Shown here piece after piece: positions 16,731-27,782 of a stretch of 64,000 nt of DNA. Under the pieces are notes generated by a model. That model was not told where the DNA came from, made no database searches, and saw only the letters and a list, made by a program, of their open reading frames with translations. Location of the stretch: assembly GCF_014649775.1 (NCBI RefSeq), contig NZ_BMTR01000019.1:1-64000 (forward strand), read 5' to 3'. This DNA comes from Streptomyces longisporoflavus (GTDB lineage: Bacteria > Actinomycetota > Actinomycetes > Streptomycetales > Streptomycetaceae). Position 1 is the first letter of the stretch, and every line of letters begins with the position of its first letter. Both the position numbers and the translations under genes were made by a program.

Positions 16731-17297
16731 GTGGCTTCCACGAACGACCTCAAGAACGGCCTGGTGCTCAAGCTCGACGGGGGCCAGCTCTGGTCCGTCG
16801 TCGAGTTCCAGCACGTCAAGCCCGGCAAGGGCCCCGCCTTCGTGCGCACCAAGCTCAAGAACGTGCTGTCGGGCAAGGTCGTCGACAAGACCTTCAACGC
16901 CGGCGTCAAGGTCGACACGGCGACGATCGACAAGCGCGACATGCAGTTCTCCTACATGGACGGCGACTACTTCGTCTTCATGGACATGGAGACGTACGAC
17001 CAGCTGCACGTCGACCGCAAGGCCGTCGGCGACGCCGCCAACTTCCTGATCGAGGGCTTCACGGCCTCCGTCGCCCAGCACGAGGGCGAGGTTCTCTACG
17101 TCGAGCTGCCCGCCGCCGTCGAGCTCGTCATCCAGGAGACCGAGCCCGGCGTCCAGGGCGACCGCTCCACCGGCGGCACCAAGCCCGCGACGCTGGAGAC
17201 CGGCCACCAGATCCAGGTCCCGCTCTTCATCACCACGGGCGAGAAGATCAAGGTCGACACCCGTGACAGCGGCTACCTCGGCCGGGTGAACAGCTAA
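16731..17297 (+). CDS. efp: Elongation factor P
   Basis: Binds between P and E sites and rescues ribosomes stalled at proline-rich stretches. The 188-residue protein has the three-domain layout. The domain I loop reads KPGKGPAF with Lys33 at the tip, the PGKGP form of actinobacteria in which the lysine is reported to work unmodified. Domain III carries the ETGHQIQVPLFITTGEKIKV signature. GTG 16731 is preceded by CAGGAGA. nusB starts 2 bases after the stop. The window itself encodes several proline-rich proteins (for example at 14493 and in the GH6 linker) that would need EF-P. Confidence 0.97.
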   Translation: MASTNDLKNGLVLKLDGGQLWSVVEFQHVKPGKGPAFVRTKLKNVLSGKVVDKTFNAGVKVDTATIDKRDMQFSYMDGDYFVFMDMETYDQLHVDRKAVGDAANFLIEGFTASVAQHEGEVLYVELPAAVELVIQETEPGVQGDRSTGGTKPATLETGHQIQVPLFITTGEKIKVDTRDSGYLGRVNS

Positions 17298-17299
17298 CC

Positions 17300-17734
17300 G
17301 TGGCTGCTCGTAATACGGCCCGCAAGCGCGCCTTCCAGATCCTCTTCGAGGCCGACCAGCGTGGTGCCGACGTAGTGACGGTCCTCGCGGACTGGGTGCG
17401 TCACTCGCGGTCCGACACCCGGCAGCCGCCGGTGAGCGAGTTCACGATGGAGCTGGTCGAGGGGTACGCGCAGCACACGCGCCACATCGACGAGCTGATC
17501 TCGCAGTACGCGGTCGGGTGGACCCTGGACAGGATGCCGGTCGTCGACCGCAACATCCTGCGGCTCGGTGCCTACGAGCTGATCTGGGTCGACGCGACGC
17601 CGGACGCCGTGGTGCTCGACGAGGCCGTGCAGCTCGCCAAGGAGTTCTCCACGGACGATTCGCCGTCCTTCGTGAACGGCCTGCTCGGCCGCTTCAAGGA
17701 TCTGAAGCCGAGTCTGCGCCGCGACGAGGCGTGA
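17300..17734 (+). CDS. nusB: Transcription antitermination factor NusB
   Basis: All-helical RNA-binding protein that, with NusE (S10), binds boxA of rRNA operons and supports antitermination. The 144-residue protein begins ARNTARKRAFQILFEADQRG, has the VVDRNILRLGAYEL motif near 85-98 and ends with the NusB signature AVQLAKEFSTDDSPSFVNGLLGR written here in part: LAKEFSTDD and FVNGLLGRF. The GTG start lies 2 bases after the efp stop, without its own clear ribosome binding site, so it is probably coupled to efp. Two very strong hairpins follow. Confidence 0.97.
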   Translation: MAARNTARKRAFQILFEADQRGADVVTVLADWVRHSRSDTRQPPVSEFTMELVEGYAQHTRHIDELISQYAVGWTLDRMPVVDRNILRLGAYELIWVDATPDAVVLDEAVQLAKEFSTDDSPSFVNGLLGRFKDLKPSLRRDEA

Positions 17735-17775
17735 GGCCGGCGGGGCGCAGGCCCCACCAGGTCTCGCAAGCCGCT

Positions 17776-17810
17776 CAGAGGGCCCGCAGCGTCACGCTGC
17801 GGGCCCTCTG
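17776..17810 (+). terminator. Perfect hairpin terminator after nusB
   Basis: A perfect 16-bp stem (left arm CAGAGGGCCCGCAGCG) with the three-base loop TCA, 42 bases after the nusB stop. No T-run follows. It is strong enough to end the efp-nusB transcript. Confidence 0.8.
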
Positions 17811-17886
17811 GCATCTCTGCGCCGCGAGGCGTCACAAGGGGCTGCTGTGGCTGCTGTGACCCGCCAGGGGCTCTGTGCGTACGCAG

Positions 17887-17932
17887 AACGCCGGGGTGGC
17901 CGGAACCGATCGGTTCCGGCCACCCCGGCGTT
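17887..17932. terminator. 46-bp perfect palindrome between nusB and bldD
   Basis: Both strands read identically over 46 bases: a 23-bp arm (starting AACGCCGGGGTGG) repeats inverted with no spacer, centred on CGATCG. It lies 29 bases beyond the bldD stop and 152 bases beyond nusB, so it most simply serves as the bldD terminator and as a bidirectional barrier. The perfect symmetry without a loop is unusual. Confidence 0.7.
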
Positions 17933-17961
17933 ACGTTTCTGCTCAGCTCTCCCTAGAGGGA

Positions 17962-18462
17962 TCAGACGTCGTCGTGGGCGACGGCGCGGCGCGCGTCCGC
18001 GTCCAGGACACCCCAGCTGATCAGCTGCTCGGTGAGGACCGAGGGCGACTGGTCATAGATCACGGCGAGGGTGCGCAGGTCGTCCTGGCGGATCGAGAGC
18101 ACCTTGCCGTTGTAGTCACCGCGCTGCGACTGGATCGTGGCCGCATATCGCTGCAAGGGCCCTGCCTTCTCGGCCGGGACGTGCGCGAGGCGCTCAAGGT
18201 CGAGAACGAGCTTGGGCGGCGGCTCGGCCGCACCGCCCGGAGCGGTGCCGGGCAGCAGCTCCTGGACCGGGACGCCGTAGAAGTCCGCCAGCTCGGCGAG
18301 GCGCTGTACGGTCACGGCGCGGTCGCCGCGTTCGTACGAACCGACCACGACCGCCTTCCAGCGTCCCTGGGACTTCTCCTCGACGCCGTGGAGGGAAAGG
18401 CCCTGCTGGGTACGGATGGCGCGGAGCTTGGCCCCGAGCTGTTTGGCGTATTCGCTGGACAT
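17962..18462 (-). CDS. bldD: BldD, c-di-GMP-responsive master regulator of development
   Basis: Represses sporulation genes during vegetative growth; tetrameric c-di-GMP brings two BldD subunits together on DNA. The 166-residue protein has an N-terminal Xre-type helix-turn-helix (YAKQLGAKLRAIRTQQGLSL, then VVVGSYERGDRAVTVQRLAELADFYGV) and a C-terminal domain with the exact c-di-GMP signature RGD-X8-RQDD at residues 114-128. Length and motif positions equal those known for S. venezuelae and S. coelicolor BldD. ATG 18462 is preceded by GGGGAG. A BldD-type box overlaps its promoter, so autoregulation is expected. It is transcribed away from the pyr operon. Confidence 0.98.
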   Translation of the reverse strand: MSSEYAKQLGAKLRAIRTQQGLSLHGVEEKSQGRWKAVVVGSYERGDRAVTVQRLAELADFYGVPVQELLPGTAPGGAAEPPPKLVLDLERLAHVPAEKAGPLQRYAATIQSQRGDYNGKVLSIRQDDLRTLAVIYDQSPSVLTEQLISWGVLDADARRAVAHDDV

Positions 18463-18484
18463 ATGGCTCCCCGGACGAAGAACG

Positions 18485-18527
18485 GTAACTCACTGTGAGG
18501 TTACGCAGCGTTACTTGGGTGCGTCAA
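18485..18527 (-). promoter_or_regulatory. bldD promoter with overlapping BldD box
   Basis: On the minus strand TTGACG (18522-18527) and TAACCT (18498-18503) are separated by 18 bases, a good HrdB-type promoter. The -10 lies at the edge of the imperfect palindrome GTAACTCACTGTGAG (18485-18499), which fits the published BldD consensus nTnACnC(A/T)GnGTnAn at all but one defined position. This agrees with the known self-repression of bldD. Confidence 0.75.
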
Positions 18528-18624
18528 GCCGAAAGGTCCGTACCGACCCTTCCGAGGGGGGCCGTGACCGGCGGTGTTGTCGGTGCTGGTACCTTGGATG
18601 GCGCAATTCCGACGTCCTTTAAGG

Positions 18625-18641
18625 TCCGTCCCGTGAGGCGG
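18625..18641 (+). promoter_or_regulatory. PyrR-binding RNA hairpin in the pyrR leader
   Basis: The sequence TCCCGTGAGGC at 18629-18639 fits the PyrR-recognised loop UCCnGnGAGGY, and the flanks CCG/CGG close a stem with one bulged U. The AAGGAGG ribosome binding site of pyrR follows within a few bases. In mycobacteria PyrR represses pyr translation by binding such a leader, so the same mechanism (repression when UMP is plentiful) is inferred here. No antiterminator/terminator pair as in Bacillus is visible. Confidence 0.65.
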
Positions 18642-18660
18642 AGAAGGAGGTCCGTTTCAT

Positions 18661-19233
18661 ATGGACTCGCACGACACGAACGAACCCGATGTCGCCCGGC
18701 CCGTGCTCGAAGGCCCGGACATCGCACGGGTGTTGACCCGCATCGCGCACGAGATCGTCGAGCGCGCCAAGGGCGCCGAAGACGTGGTGCTGCTCGGCAT
18801 TCCCACCCGCGGCGTCTTCCTCGCACGGCGACTCGCCGAGAAGCTCGAAGAAATCACCGGACGCAGTATCCCGGTTGGCTCACTCGACATCACGATGTAC
18901 CGCGACGATCTGCGCATGCACCCGCCGCGCGCACTCGCCCGCACCGAGATTCCCGGTGACGGCATCGACGGCCGCCTCGTCGTCCTCGTCGACGACGTGC
19001 TCTTCTCCGGCCGCACCATCCGCGCCGCCCTCGACGGCCTGAACGACATCGGCCGGCCGCGCGCGGTGCAGCTCGCCGTCCTCGTCGACCGCGGCCACCG
19101 CGAACTCCCGATCCGTGCCGACTACGTCGGCAAGAACCTCCCCACGTCGCTGCGGGAGACGGTCAAGGTCCAGCTCGCCGAGGAGGACGGCCGCGACGCC
19201 GTGCTGCTCGGCGCCAAGCCCGCTTCCGCGTAG
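18661..19233 (+). CDS. pyrR: Bifunctional pyr operon regulator / uracil phosphoribosyltransferase PyrR
   Basis: Binds pyr mRNA in response to UMP and can make UMP from uracil and PRPP. The 190-residue protein has the PRTase core IPTRGVFLARRLAE, the PRPP loop VVLVDDVLFSGRT, the PyrR dimer/RNA-binding region DITMYRDDLRM and the C-terminal DYVGKNLPTS. ATG 18661 lies 10 bases after AAGGAGG. It heads the pyrimidine operon, with pyrB 82 bases downstream. A PyrR-type hairpin is present in its own leader. Confidence 0.96.
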   Translation: MDSHDTNEPDVARPVLEGPDIARVLTRIAHEIVERAKGAEDVVLLGIPTRGVFLARRLAEKLEEITGRSIPVGSLDITMYRDDLRMHPPRALARTEIPGDGIDGRLVVLVDDVLFSGRTIRAALDGLNDIGRPRAVQLAVLVDRGHRELPIRADYVGKNLPTSLRETVKVQLAEEDGRDAVLLGAKPASA

Positions 19234-19315
19234 GACCGGCTTCCCCCACGGGCGCCGGGGCACACCCCTGCGCGCCCGCGTGCCCGCACACCTCCACATG
19301 ACGGAGTACACCCCG

Positions 19316-20302
19316 ATGATGCGACACCTCATCTCGGCCGCCGACCTCACCCGCGACGACGCCGTTCTCATCCTCGACACCGCCGAGGAGATGGCCCGGG
19401 TCGCCGACCGGCCGATCAAGAAGCTTCCCGCCCTGCGCGGCCGTACGATCTGCAACCTGTTCTTCGAGGACTCGACCCGGACCCGGATCTCCTTCGAGGC
19501 CGCCGAGAAGCGCCTCTCCGCCGACGTCATCAACTTCGCCGCCAAGGGCTCAAGCGTCTCCAAGGGCGAGTCCCTCAAGGACACCGCCCAGACCCTGGAG
19601 GCGATGGGCGTCGACGCCGTCGTCATCCGGCACGGCGCGTCCGGCGCCCCCTACCGCCTGGCCACCTCCGGCTGGATCGACGCCCCGGTGATCAACGCGG
19701 GCGACGGCACCCACCAGCACCCCACGCAGGCACTGCTCGACGCCTTCACCATGCGCCGCCGGCTCGTCGGCAGGGACGCGGGCCTCGGCAAGGACCTCAA
19801 GGGCAAGCGCATCACGCTCGTCGGCGACGTCCTGCACAGCCGCGTCGCGCGCTCGAACGTCGACCTCCTGCACACCCTGGGCGCCGAGGTCACCCTGGTC
19901 GCCCCGCCCACCCTGGTGCCGGTCGGCGTGGACACCTGGCCCTGCGACGTGTCGTACGACCTGGACCGGGTGCTCCCGGAGTCCGACGCCGTCATGATGC
20001 TGCGCGTCCAGCGCGAGCGCATGAACGCCGCGTTCTTCCCGACCGAGCGCGAGTACTCGCGTCGCTACGGCCTGGACGGCGAGCGCATGGCGAAGATGCC
20101 GGAGCACGCCATCGTGATGCACCCCGGCCCGATGGTCCGCGGCATGGAGATCACCGCCGAGGTCGCCGACTCCGAGCGCTGCACGGTCATCGAGCAGGTC
20201 GCCAACGGCGTCCACACCCGTATGGCGGTCCTGTACCTGCTCCTGGGCGGGAACGAACCCGCCGTCACCCACACCCGGCCCAACGATTCGGAGAGCAAGT
20301 AA
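19316..20302 (+). CDS. pyrB: Aspartate carbamoyltransferase catalytic subunit
   Basis: Joins carbamoyl phosphate and aspartate to carbamoyl aspartate. From the ATG at 19316 it has 328 residues and starts MMRHLISAADL, matching the family N-terminus. An upstream ATG at 19298 would add six residues. GGAG at 19302-19305 suits the later start. The carbamoyl phosphate motif is NLFFEDSTRTRISFE, then SSVSKGESLKDT, GDGTHQHPTQALLD and MHPGPMVRG. No regulatory subunit gene (pyrI) is present, as in Gram-positives. The TAA overlaps the pyrC ATG (TAATG). Confidence 0.96.
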   Translation: MMRHLISAADLTRDDAVLILDTAEEMARVADRPIKKLPALRGRTICNLFFEDSTRTRISFEAAEKRLSADVINFAAKGSSVSKGESLKDTAQTLEAMGVDAVVIRHGASGAPYRLATSGWIDAPVINAGDGTHQHPTQALLDAFTMRRRLVGRDAGLGKDLKGKRITLVGDVLHSRVARSNVDLLHTLGAEVTLVAPPTLVPVGVDTWPCDVSYDLDRVLPESDAVMMLRVQRERMNAAFFPTEREYSRRYGLDGERMAKMPEHAIVMHPGPMVRGMEITAEVADSERCTVIEQVANGVHTRMAVLYLLLGGNEPAVTHTRPNDSESK

Positions 20303-21588
20303 TGAGCAAGACCCTGATCCGTGGTGCGAAGGTGCTCGGCGGCGAGGCGCAGGACGTCCTGATCGACGGCGAGACGATCCTCGAAGTGGGGACCGGCATC
20401 GAGGCGGGCGACGCGACCGTCGTCGAGGCCGAGGGCAAGATCCTGCTGCCCGGCCTCGTCGACCTGCACACCCACCTGCGCGAGCCCGGCCGCGAGGACT
20501 CCGAGACCGTCCTGACCGGCACGCGGGCCGCCGCGTCCGGCGGCTACACCGCCGTGTTCGCCATGGCCAACACCTTCCCCGTCGCCGACACCGCGGGCGT
20601 CGTCGAGCAGGTCTACCGCCTCGGCCAGGAGGGCGGCTACGCGGACGTCCAGCCGATCGGCGCCGTCACCGTCGGCCTGGAGGGCAAGAAGCTCGCCGAG
20701 CTCGGCGCGATGCACGAGTCCGCGGCCGGCGTCACCGTCTTCTCCGACGACGGCAAGTGCGTCGACGACGCCGTGATCATGCGCCGCGCCCTGGAGTACG
20801 TGAAGGCCTTCGGCGGCGTCGTCGCCCAGCACGCGCAGGAGCCGCGGCTCACCGAGGGCGCCCAGATGAACGAGGGCGTCGTCTCCGCGGAGCTCGGGCT
20901 CGGCGGCTGGCCGGCCGTCGCCGAGGAGTCGATCATCGCGCGTGACGTGCTGCTCGCCGAGCACGTCGGCTCGCGGGTGCACATCTGCCACCTGTCGACC
21001 GCGGGCTCCGTCGAGATCGTGCGCTGGGCCAAGTCGCGCGGCATCGACGTGACCGCCGAGGTCACCCCGCACCACCTGCTCCTGACCGACGAGATGGTCC
21101 GCACGTACAACCCGGTCTACAAGGTCAACCCGCCGCTGCGCACCGAGCGCGACGTCATGGCCCTGCGCGAGGCCCTGGCCGACGGCACGATCGACATCGT
21201 CGCCACCGACCACGCCCCGCACCCGCACGAGGACAAGGACTGCGAGTGGGCCGCGGCCGCCATGGGCATGGTGGGCCTGGAGACCGCGCTCTCCGTCGTC
21301 CAGCAGACGATGGTCGAGACGGGCCTGCTGACCTGGGCCGCGGTCGCCGACCGGATGTCCGTCAAGCCCGCCGAGATCGGGCAGGCCACGGGTCACGGAC
21401 GCCCCGTCTCGGCAGGTGAGCCCGCGAACCTCACGCTTCTCGATCCGGCTTACCGTGGAGTCGTGGACCCCGCGGGCTTCGCCTCTCGCAGCGGCAACAC
21501 CCCCTACGAGGGCCGTGAGCTGCCCGGCCGCGTGACGCACACGTGGCTGCGGGGCCGCGCCACGCTCGTCGACGGGAAGCTCGCGTGA
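20302..21588 (+). CDS. pyrC: Dihydroorotase (class I)
   Basis: Cyclises carbamoyl aspartate to dihydroorotate. The 428-residue protein has the metal ligands in LVDLHTHLREPGREDSETV near 52-70, the FSDDGKCV loop, the VAQHAQEP and ICHLSTAGS histidines and the late ATDHAPH aspartate motif. These are complete, so an active enzyme is expected. It overlaps pyrB by one base and overlaps the following membrane-protein gene by four bases (GTGA). Confidence 0.97.
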   Translation: MSKTLIRGAKVLGGEAQDVLIDGETILEVGTGIEAGDATVVEAEGKILLPGLVDLHTHLREPGREDSETVLTGTRAAASGGYTAVFAMANTFPVADTAGVVEQVYRLGQEGGYADVQPIGAVTVGLEGKKLAELGAMHESAAGVTVFSDDGKCVDDAVIMRRALEYVKAFGGVVAQHAQEPRLTEGAQMNEGVVSAELGLGGWPAVAEESIIARDVLLAEHVGSRVHICHLSTAGSVEIVRWAKSRGIDVTAEVTPHHLLLTDEMVRTYNPVYKVNPPLRTERDVMALREALADGTIDIVATDHAPHPHEDKDCEWAAAAMGMVGLETALSVVQQTMVETGLLTWAAVADRMSVKPAEIGQATGHGRPVSAGEPANLTLLDPAYRGVVDPAGFASRSGNTPYEGRELPGRVTHTWLRGRATLVDGKLA

Positions 21589-22157
21589 CCTCTCTTTTGC
21601 AACTGGCCGCCGAAAAGAAGTCGGCGGACGTGACGGACTGGGCCGCCCGCGCGGGCTGGGTCGTCGGCCTTCTGCTCTTCGTCGCACTGGTCTACTGGCT
21701 GATGCGCGAGGGCTGGAAGTGGCGCGGCACGCTTCAGAGCGACCTGCCGCCGCTCCCCGTGGTGCCGGATGACGCGGCCCCGGCGAAACTTGAGCTGACC
21801 GGGCGCTACCACGGCTCGACCACCGCAGGGCAGTGGCTGGACCGCATCGTGGCGCACGGTCTCGGTACCCGCAGCCGCGTGGAGCTGACGCTCACGGACG
21901 CGGGCCTCGCCGTCGTACGCCCCGGGGCAGCCGACTTCTTCGTCCCGGCCGGACAACTGCGTGAGGCCCGCCTCGACAAAGGCATCGCCGGAAAGGTCCT
22001 GGCGGAGGGCGGTCTGCTGATCGTCACCTGGCAGCACGGCGAGAAGCTGATCGACTCGGGTTTCCGCTCGGACCACGCGGCCGAGCAGGCCCAGTGGGTC
22101 AAGGCCATCAACAACATGATCGATACGACCAGCACGACGGAAGGCACCGCACGATGA
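21585..22157 (+). CDS. Membrane-anchored PH-like domain protein inside the pyr operon
   Basis: A 190-residue protein with a polar start (TSLLQLAAEKKSADVTDW), one transmembrane helix (AGWVVGLLLFVALVYWLM) and a soluble domain of about 130 residues with alternating hydrophobic strands (RVELTLTDAGLAVVRPGAADFFVPAGQL) ending in an amphipathic helix (AAEQAQWVKAINNMID). That strand-then-helix pattern resembles bacterial PH-like domains. It is fused translationally to both neighbours: GTGA overlap with pyrC and ATGA overlap with carA. From memory it is conserved at this place in streptomycetes. Its role in pyrimidine synthesis is unknown; anchoring the enzymes to the membrane is only a guess. Confidence 0.8.
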   Translation: MTSLLQLAAEKKSADVTDWAARAGWVVGLLLFVALVYWLMREGWKWRGTLQSDLPPLPVVPDDAAPAKLELTGRYHGSTTAGQWLDRIVAHGLGTRSRVELTLTDAGLAVVRPGAADFFVPAGQLREARLDKGIAGKVLAEGGLLIVTWQHGEKLIDSGFRSDHAAEQAQWVKAINNMIDTTSTTEGTAR

Positions 22158-23291
22158 CGACCTCCACAAGGGGAGCCCGCAAGACTCCCGCCGTACTCGT
22201 CCTGGAGGACGGCCGCATCTTCCGCGGCCGCGCCTACGGGGCCGTGGGGGAGACCTTCGGCGAAGCGGTGTTCTCCACCGGCATGACCGGCTACCAGGAG
22301 ACCCTCACCGACCCCTCGTACCACCGCCAGGTCGTCGTCATGACGGCCCCGCACGTCGGCAACACGGGCGTGAACGACGAGGACGACGAGTCCGCCCGCA
22401 TCTGGGTCTCCGGCTACGTCGTGCGCGACCCCGCGCGCGTGCCCTCCAACTGGCGCTCCCGGCGCACCCTGGACGACGAGCTCGTCCGGCAGGGCGTCGT
22501 CGGCATCAGCGGCGTCGACACGCGTGCGCTCACCCGCCACCTGCGCGAGAGCGGCGCCATGCGCGTGGGCATCTTCTCCGGAGAGGCCCTCCCCGAGGAC
22601 GCGGCGCTGCTCGCCCGCGTCAAGGAGGCCCCCGAGATGGTGGGCGCCGACCTGTCCGCCGAGGTCGCCACCACCGAGTCGTACGTCGTCCCCGCCATCG
22701 GCGAGAAGAAGTTCACCGTGGCCGCCCTGGACCTGGGCATCAAGGGCATGACCCCGCACCGCATGGCCGAGCGCGGCATCGAGGTGCACGTGCTGCCCGC
22801 CACCGCGACGCTGGAGGACGTGTACGCGGTCAACCCCGACGGCTTCTTCCTGTCGAACGGCCCCGGCGACCCCTCCACCGTCGACCTGACCGTGGTCAAG
22901 GGCGTCCTCGAGCGCAAGACCCCGCTCTTCGGCATCTGCTTCGGCAACCAGATCCTCGGCCGGGCGCTCGGCTTCGGCACGTACAAGCTGAAGTACGGCC
23001 ACCGCGGCATCAACCAGCCGGTGCAGGACCGCACCACCGGCAAGGTCGAGGTCACCGCGCACAACCACGGCTTCGCCGTCGACGCGCCTCTCGACAAGGT
23101 CTCCGACACGCCGTACGGACGCGCCGAGGTCTCCCACGTCTGCCTGAACGACCAGGTGGTGGAGGGGCTCCAGCTGCTCGACCAGCCCGCGTTCAGCGTC
23201 CAGTACCACCCCGAAGCCGCCGCGGGTCCGCACGACGCCGCGTACCTCTTCGACCGCTTCGTATCCCTGATGACCGCAGAAGGAGCCCAGC

Positions 23292-23299
<8 letters not shown>
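22154..23299 (+). CDS. carA: Carbamoyl-phosphate synthase small (glutaminase) subunit
   Basis: Provides ammonia from glutamine to CarB for carbamoyl phosphate, used in pyrimidine and arginine synthesis. The 381-residue protein has the CPSase small-chain N-domain (VFSTGMTGYQETLTDPSY) and a class I glutamine amidotransferase domain with the nucleophile Cys in FGICFGNQILG and the His-Glu pair in YHPEAAAGP. ATG 22154 overlaps the previous stop; carB starts 8 bases inside its 3' end. Being inside the pyr operon, it is expected to follow pyrimidine control even though arginine synthesis also needs it. Confidence 0.97.
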
Positions 23300-26600
<3,301 letters not shown>

Positions 26601-26610
26601 CAGCCCACCA

Positions 26611-26635
26611 GGGGGACACCGATCCGGTGTCCCCC
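26611..26635 (+). terminator. Strong hairpin between carB and pyrD
   Basis: An 11-bp perfect stem (GGGGGACACCG and its complement) around ATC is flanked by CACCAG/CTGGTG, which extends the stem with a TT bulge. It sits 11 bases after the carB stop and 41 before pyrD, inside the operon. It may be a partial terminator or a processing or stabilising site that sets different levels of the two halves. Confidence 0.6.
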
Positions 26636-26675
26636 TTCTGGTGAGCACACCCGAGGACACCCGAGGACCCCTTAC

Positions 26676-27782
26676 ATGTACAAATTCTTCTTCGACCTCG
26701 TCTTCAAGCGCATGGACCCGGAGCAGGCCCACTACACGGCCTTCCGCTGGATCCGGCTCGCGGCCCGTATCCCCGTGCTGCGCACGTTCATCGCCGCCGT
26801 GCTCGCGCCGCGCCACAAGGAGCTGCGCACCGAGGCCCTCGGCCTGCGCATGCACGGCCCCTTCGGGCTCGCCGCGGGCTTCGACAAGAACGCCGTCGCG
26901 ATCGACGGCATGTCGATGCTGGGCTTCGACCACATCGAGATCGGCACCGTCACGGGGGAGCCGCAGCCCGGCAACCCCAAGAAGCGGCTCTTCCGCCTCG
27001 TGCAGGACCGGGCGCTGATCAACCGCATGGGCTTCAACAACGAGGGCTCGGCGGCCGTGGCCGAGCGCCTGGGCGCCCGCAGGGCCGTCTTCAAGACGGT
27101 CGTGGGCGTCAACATCGGCAAGACCAAGGTCGTCCCCGAGGAGGAGGCCGCCGCCGACTACGTGAAGTCGACCGAGCGGCTCGCCGCCCACGCCGACTAC
27201 CTCGTGGTCAACGTGTCGTCCCCGAACACCCCCGGCCTGCGCAACCTCCAGGCCACCGAGTCGCTGCGCCCGCTCCTGACCGCCGTACGCGAGGCGGCCG
27301 ACCGCAGTGTCTCCGGGCGGCGCGTGCCGCTCCTCGTGAAGATCGCGCCCGACCTCGCGGACGAGGACATCGACGCGGTCGCCGACCTGGCCGTCGAACT
27401 CGGCCTGGACGGCATCATCGCGACGAACACGACCATCGCGCGCGAGGGCCTCGGTTTGCAATCAGAACCTTCGCTCTACGGAGAAACCGGCGGTCTGTCC
27501 GGAGCGCCCCTCAAGGAGCGCTCCCTGGAGGTCCTGCGCCGCCTCTACGCGCGCGTGGGCGACCGCATCACGCTCGTGGGCGTCGGCGGCATCGAGAACG
27601 CCGAGGACGCCTGGCAGCGGATCCTCGCGGGCGCCACCCTGGTGCAGGGCTACAGCGCCTTCATCTACGAAGGACCCTTCTGGGCCCGCGCGATCCACAA
27701 GGGTCTCGCCGCCCGCCTCAACACCTCCCCGTACGCCACGCTCGCCGAGGCCGTCGGCGCCGACGCAAGGAAGCCCCAGTGA
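26676..27782 (+). CDS. pyrD: Dihydroorotate dehydrogenase (quinone), class 2
   Basis: Oxidises dihydroorotate to orotate with FMN, passing electrons to the membrane quinone pool. The 368-residue length and hydrophobic N-terminal helix (MYKFFFDLVFKRMDPEQAHY) are those of the membrane-associated class 2. Key parts are PFGLAAGFDKN, IGTVTGEPQPGNPKKRLFR, the active-site serine in VVNVSSPNTPGLRNLQ, LVKIAPDLADED, and the FMN phosphate region LVGVGGIENAEDA. The stop overlaps the pyrF start (GTGA). Confidence 0.97.
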   Translation: MYKFFFDLVFKRMDPEQAHYTAFRWIRLAARIPVLRTFIAAVLAPRHKELRTEALGLRMHGPFGLAAGFDKNAVAIDGMSMLGFDHIEIGTVTGEPQPGNPKKRLFRLVQDRALINRMGFNNEGSAAVAERLGARRAVFKTVVGVNIGKTKVVPEEEAAADYVKSTERLAAHADYLVVNVSSPNTPGLRNLQATESLRPLLTAVREAADRSVSGRRVPLLVKIAPDLADEDIDAVADLAVELGLDGIIATNTTIAREGLGLQSEPSLYGETGGLSGAPLKERSLEVLRRLYARVGDRITLVGVGGIENAEDAWQRILAGATLVQGYSAFIYEGPFWARAIHKGLAARLNTSPYATLAEAVGADARKPQ

